This document shows positions 6,260-8,928 of a DNA stretch of 8,928 nucleotides, piece by piece. Source of the DNA: Deltaproteobacteria bacterium (lineage in GTDB: Bacteria; UBA10199; 2-02-FULL-44-16). The first letter of the stretch is position 1, and every line of letters begins with the position of its first letter. The translations under genes were made by a program, and so were the position numbers. Under the pieces are notes generated by a model that was not told the origin of the DNA, made no database searches, and worked only from the letters and a program-made list of their open reading frames with translations. The stretch is from assembly GCA_016203825.1 (NCBI GenBank), contig JACQMA010000139.1, positions 1-8,928 on the forward strand, read 5' to 3'.

Positions 6260-8605
6260 ATGGCTTTTTCGCTGGGTCCACGGCGAGGTGTGTATGTCGA
6301 TTGTTCGAAGGAATCGACGCCAACGCTTTCAGCCGATGTCGTACGTACCCTGGAACAATTCGATCTTTTCTACCGCACCCTTTGTGCGATGCTCTACAAT
6401 TACGTCCCGCAGTCGGGACATCCGGGGGGATCGATTTCTTCGGGCCGATGTGCGGCGACCCTCCTCTTTCAACACCTTGATGTTGACCTCGCGCATCCAT
6501 GGCGGCGTGACGCCGATGTCCTTTCGTACACGGCCGGCCACAAGGCGATGGGGTTGTACGCGTTGTGGGCGCTGCGCAATGAAATCGCACGCCTCGGTGC
6601 CCCCGAACTCCTCGCCAAGCGCGACGAAGATCAACTGCGTTTCGAGGACCTCCTGGGCTTTCGACGAAATCCCGTGACGGCAACCCCCCTCTTCACACGT
6701 CTGCGGGTGAAACCGCTCGATGGACATCCCACACCGGCGACGCCGTTTGTGCCGATGGCGACGGGTGCATCGGGTGTGGGTGTGGCGTCATCGATTGGGT
6801 ACGCCTTGGCGGCCCTCGATGTTTTTGGTAACGATGCCCCACGCGTGCATCTTCTTGAGGGCGAGGGAGGGATGACACCGGGACGCGTTGCCGAGGCTAT
6901 GGCAGCGGCGGGAACGGCGTCGCTTTGCAATGTGGTGGTGCACGTCGATTGGAATCAGGCCTCCATCGATTCGGATCGCGTCTGTCGCGAGGGATCGACG
7001 CCGGGCGATTATGTCCAGTGGGATCCAGTGGAACTCGCGATGTTGCATGATTGGAACGCCGTGTTCGTTCCGGATGGAACCGATCTGCAGCAGATTGCCT
7101 CTGCTCAGCGGAAGGCCTTGTCGTTCGATAACGGCCAGCCGACAGCTGTTGTCTATCGAACCACCAAGGGTTGGCAGTATGGAATCGAAGGACGTCTGTC
7201 GCACGGTGCGGGTCACAAACTGTGCTCGCCCGATTTTTTGGCAGTCCTCCGTCCGCTCCTGGGAGAGGCGATCGACAAAATTCAAACGTGTCCGTCGAGT
7301 GCGGTACGATGCAAGGGACGTCCCGAAATCAGCGAGGCCTGTTTTTGGGAGGCCCTCACCGCTCTTCGTGTGGAGCTCAAGGCGCAATCAGCGATGGTGG
7401 CAACGCTTGCCACTGCTTTACGCGCTGCCCGCGATCGTCTCGAAGTGAGGGCGAGAAAACCCAGAGCAGATGCCCCAGCACTCGACGAGATCTATCACGT
7501 GGCCGAATCTCATGTAGGATGTTTACCTGCGGACCTTAAGCTCACTCCGGGAACATCGACGACCCTTCGCGCAGAATTGGGACGTGTTCTCCATCATTAT
7601 AATCGTGTCAGTGGTGGGGCCATCTTCGCAGCGGCAGCAGATCTTTTGGGTTCGACCAGTATTGATCTCACAGCCAAGGGGTTTGCGCCGGGATATTATC
7701 ATGCAGCCCAGAATCCGATGGCGCGCTTGCTTTCGCTCGGCGGTATTTGTGAAGATGCCATGGCGGGAATCCTCTCGGGCATTTCCAGTTTTGGACATCA
7801 CCTTGGTGTCGGATCTTCCTACGGCGCTTTTCTTGCGCCGTTGGGACACATCGCCGCGCGTCTTCACGCGATCGGGAATCAAGCACGTCACTCGGTGACG
7901 GGAGAAGCATATCGACCGATGATCCTGGTGTGTGCCCACGCCGGGCTCAAAACGGGAGAAGATGGTCCAACGCACGCCGATCCCCAAGCACTCCAGATCG
8001 TCCAGGAAAATTTTCCACCGGGAACGGCCGTCACGCTCACACCTTGGGATCCGCAAGAATTATGGCCGCTCATGGCCGCGACACTCCTGCATCGTCCAGC
8101 CGTCATCTTTCCCTTTGTCACGCGACCGACTGAAATCGTGGTTGATCGAGAGACAAGGGGTTTGGCCCCGGTCGGCGCGGTTCGGCATGGGGTCTACTGT
8201 TTGCGTCCATCGCAAGGAAAACAGGCCGATGTCGTCGTTGTTCTGCAGGGAAGTGACGTCGCCAACGCCTTCGTCGAAGGTGCGCTTCCACGACTGGAAA
8301 AGCAGGGGATCGATGTCGCCGCGTATTACATTGCGAGCACGGAACTCTTCGACCTGTTGCCACTTGCAGAACAACAACGGATCTTTCCCGAGGCCCATGC
8401 TCAGGTGGCCATGGGCATTACCGGTTTTACGCTTCCCACCCTCTACCGCTGGATTCGCTCCGATCGTGGGCGGGTGGCGTCCCTGCACCCCTTCCGCAAG
8501 GGGCATTATCTCGGAAGTGGCCAGGCCCACATGGTTCTCGCCGAGGCCGGTCTCGACGCTGAAAGTCAGTACGAGGCCATCGTGCAGTATCATCGTCACA
8601 AGTAA
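6260..8605 (+). CDS. Transketolase-like ThDP-dependent enzyme, large form
   Basis: 781 aa against about 660 for ordinary transketolase. The order is PP domain, Pyr domain, C-terminal domain. Transketolase landmarks: H54 (SGHPGGS), H94 (TAGHKAM), H156 (DGHP), the ThDP motif G201-E202-G203 with N232 (DWNQASID), H315 (SHGAGH), R437, S465, the ThDP-activating E498 (GICEDAM), H560, GEDGPTH with D568 and H572, and R622 (VTRPT). These match the cofactor, phosphate and hydroxyl-binding positions of TktA, so two-carbon ketol transfer with sugar phosphates is likely, though the acceptor may be unusual. The metal-site Asp of GDG is Glu here. Extra length comes from an N-terminal extension of about 25 aa, an enlarged region around 110-155, and a linker (about 340-435) with a charged helix. 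AGGAGG lies 4 nt before the ATG and 9 nt separate it from the aminotransferase stop. Phosphoketolase is unlikely. Confidence 0.85.
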   Translation: MAFSLGPRRGVYVDCSKESTPTLSADVVRTLEQFDLFYRTLCAMLYNYVPQSGHPGGSISSGRCAATLLFQHLDVDLAHPWRRDADVLSYTAGHKAMGLYALWALRNEIARLGAPELLAKRDEDQLRFEDLLGFRRNPVTATPLFTRLRVKPLDGHPTPATPFVPMATGASGVGVASSIGYALAALDVFGNDAPRVHLLEGEGGMTPGRVAEAMAAAGTASLCNVVVHVDWNQASIDSDRVCREGSTPGDYVQWDPVELAMLHDWNAVFVPDGTDLQQIASAQRKALSFDNGQPTAVVYRTTKGWQYGIEGRLSHGAGHKLCSPDFLAVLRPLLGEAIDKIQTCPSSAVRCKGRPEISEACFWEALTALRVELKAQSAMVATLATALRAARDRLEVRARKPRADAPALDEIYHVAESHVGCLPADLKLTPGTSTTLRAELGRVLHHYNRVSGGAIFAAAADLLGSTSIDLTAKGFAPGYYHAAQNPMARLLSLGGICEDAMAGILSGISSFGHHLGVGSSYGAFLAPLGHIAARLHAIGNQARHSVTGEAYRPMILVCAHAGLKTGEDGPTHADPQALQIVQENFPPGTAVTLTPWDPQELWPLMAATLLHRPAVIFPFVTRPTEIVVDRETRGLAPVGAVRHGVYCLRPSQGKQADVVVVLQGSDVANAFVEGALPRLEKQGIDVAAYYIASTELFDLLPLAEQQRIFPEAHAQVAMGITGFTLPTLYRWIRSDRGRVASLHPFRKGHYLGSGQAHMVLAEAGLDAESQYEAIVQYHRHK

Positions 8606-8618
8606 AAAGTTGGCCTTG

Positions 8619-8647
8619 TTGAGCCCTTGAAGAAAATATGCTAGGGT
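8619..8647 (+). promoter_or_regulatory. Sigma-70-type promoter before the membrane-protein gene
   Basis: TTGAGC (8619-8624), a 17-nt spacer, then TAGGGT (8642-8647) with a TG at 8639-8640 giving an extended -10. Predicted transcription start is near 8654, leaving a leader of about 80 nt before the gene at 8735. It lies just after the stop of the transketolase-like gene, so the right-hand gene is probably its own transcription unit. Confidence 0.5.
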
Positions 8648-8665
8648 ACGGCGATTTTTTTGGGG

Positions 8666-8699
8666 GTGACGGCAGGGCATTGGTGCACTGCGTCGTCAC
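8666..8699 (+). other. Stem-loop in the leader of the membrane-protein gene
   Basis: GTGACG (8666-8671) pairs with CGTCAC (8694-8699), and GCAG (8672-8675) with CTGC (8688-8691), separated by a 2-nt bulge (8692-8693) and a 12-nt loop. There is no T-run after it, so it is not an intrinsic terminator. A second perfect palindrome, CTCGTACGAG (8714-8723), abuts the purine-rich RBS. Confidence 0.4.
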
Positions 8700-8734
8700 G
8701 AGAGGGAATCTCACTCGTACGAGGGGGAGGAAAA

Positions 8735-8928
8735 ATGATGAAAGCATTTGATCCGGTCAAAGATTTGGTGGGGAGTTTGTACGATGTCCTGTTTGATGCA
8801 GCGAACAAAGTATGGAACCTCGTGAAGCCGATTCTTTTGATTGGTCTTGTTTTTGATCTGGTGACGGGGAAGCTGGGTTGGATCAATCAGCTCATGGGGT
8901 ACTACCAGCAGCTCATGCAGTACACGTC
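8735..8928 (+). CDS. Small membrane protein of unknown function, N-terminal part
   Basis: An open frame runs from ATG at 8735 to the window edge (64 codons visible, no stop). The RBS GGGGGAGG ends 4 nt before this ATG; a second ATG follows directly at 8738. The N-terminus MMKAFDPVKDLVGSLYDVLF looks amphipathic, then residues about 34-50 (KPILLIGLVFDLVTGKL) form a plausible membrane helix, followed by a Gln/Tyr-rich stretch (WINQLMGYYQQLMQYT). There is no signal peptidase site or known motif. Size and layout recall holins or small inner-membrane scaffold proteins, but nothing supports a specific name. It has its own promoter and a structured leader. Confidence 0.65.
   Translation, partial: MMKAFDPVKDLVGSLYDVLFDAANKVWNLVKPILLIGLVFDLVTGKLGWINQLMGYYQQLMQYT

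Noticed and set aside
5754..6683. Minus-strand open frame of 309 codons across the aminotransferase-transketolase junction
   Set aside because: Its product is Arg/Pro/Ser-rich low-quality sequence opposite two well-supported genes.
6260..8605. Phosphoketolase or DXS identity for the 781-aa ThDP enzyme
   Set aside because: The GEDGPTH, H560, R437/S465/R622 set and the overall order match transketolase. The size alone is like phosphoketolase, but its motifs are not seen.
8651..8665. T-run at 8655-8661 as an intrinsic terminator for the transketolase-like gene
   Set aside because: No GC-rich hairpin precedes it, and it lies downstream of a good promoter near the predicted transcription start.

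Overview
This is a gene-dense bacterial chromosomal window of moderate to fairly high G+C, with strong GGAGG-type ribosome binding sites. It holds the end of one gene, six complete genes and the start of another. I see no rRNA, tRNA, CRISPR array, insertion sequence or phage gene. The gene mix is a four-helix-bundle suffix protein, a eukaryote-like Ser/Thr kinase fused to a cyclic-nucleotide-binding domain, and a glyoxylate shunt. That fits an environmental Gram-negative lineage such as Deltaproteobacteria in the old sense, Nitrospirota or a similar candidate phylum, but the sequence does not settle the taxon.

Left part (1-1952, + strand): the C-terminal end of a four-helix-bundle suffix-domain protein, whose linker is encoded by CCTATA repeats. 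Next comes a thioredoxin-type arsenate reductase or low-molecular-weight phosphatase (ArsC) with all its catalytic residues. It overlaps by 4 nt a Ser/Thr protein kinase that carries a C-terminal cNMP-binding domain. The overlap suggests the two are co-translated.

Middle part (1873-4841, - strand): a glyoxylate-shunt operon, aceB (malate synthase A) then aceA (isocitrate lyase), also joined by a 4-nt ATGA overlap. The aceA gene runs past the usual end of the family and overlaps the kinase gene tail to tail by 80 bp. Together the two enzymes convert isocitrate and acetyl-CoA to succinate and malate, so the organism can probably grow on acetate or fatty acids. No aceK is present.

Intergenic 4842-4957: a divergent control region with a perfect palindrome (AGTCAA-TCTT-TTGACT), a possible aceB -10 box, and a hairpin that would hide the ribosome binding site of the next + strand gene.

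Right part (4958-8605, + strand): a two-gene operon of a class I/II PLP aminotransferase and a large (781 aa) transketolase-like ThDP enzyme. The latter keeps the transketolase catalytic histidines and glutamate but has GEG in place of the usual GDG metal motif. Substrates of both are unknown; the tight pairing is the best candidate here for an undescribed pathway. After it, a fairly good promoter (TTGAGC-17-TAGGGT with extended -10) and a structured leader precede the start of a small membrane protein that runs off the right edge.
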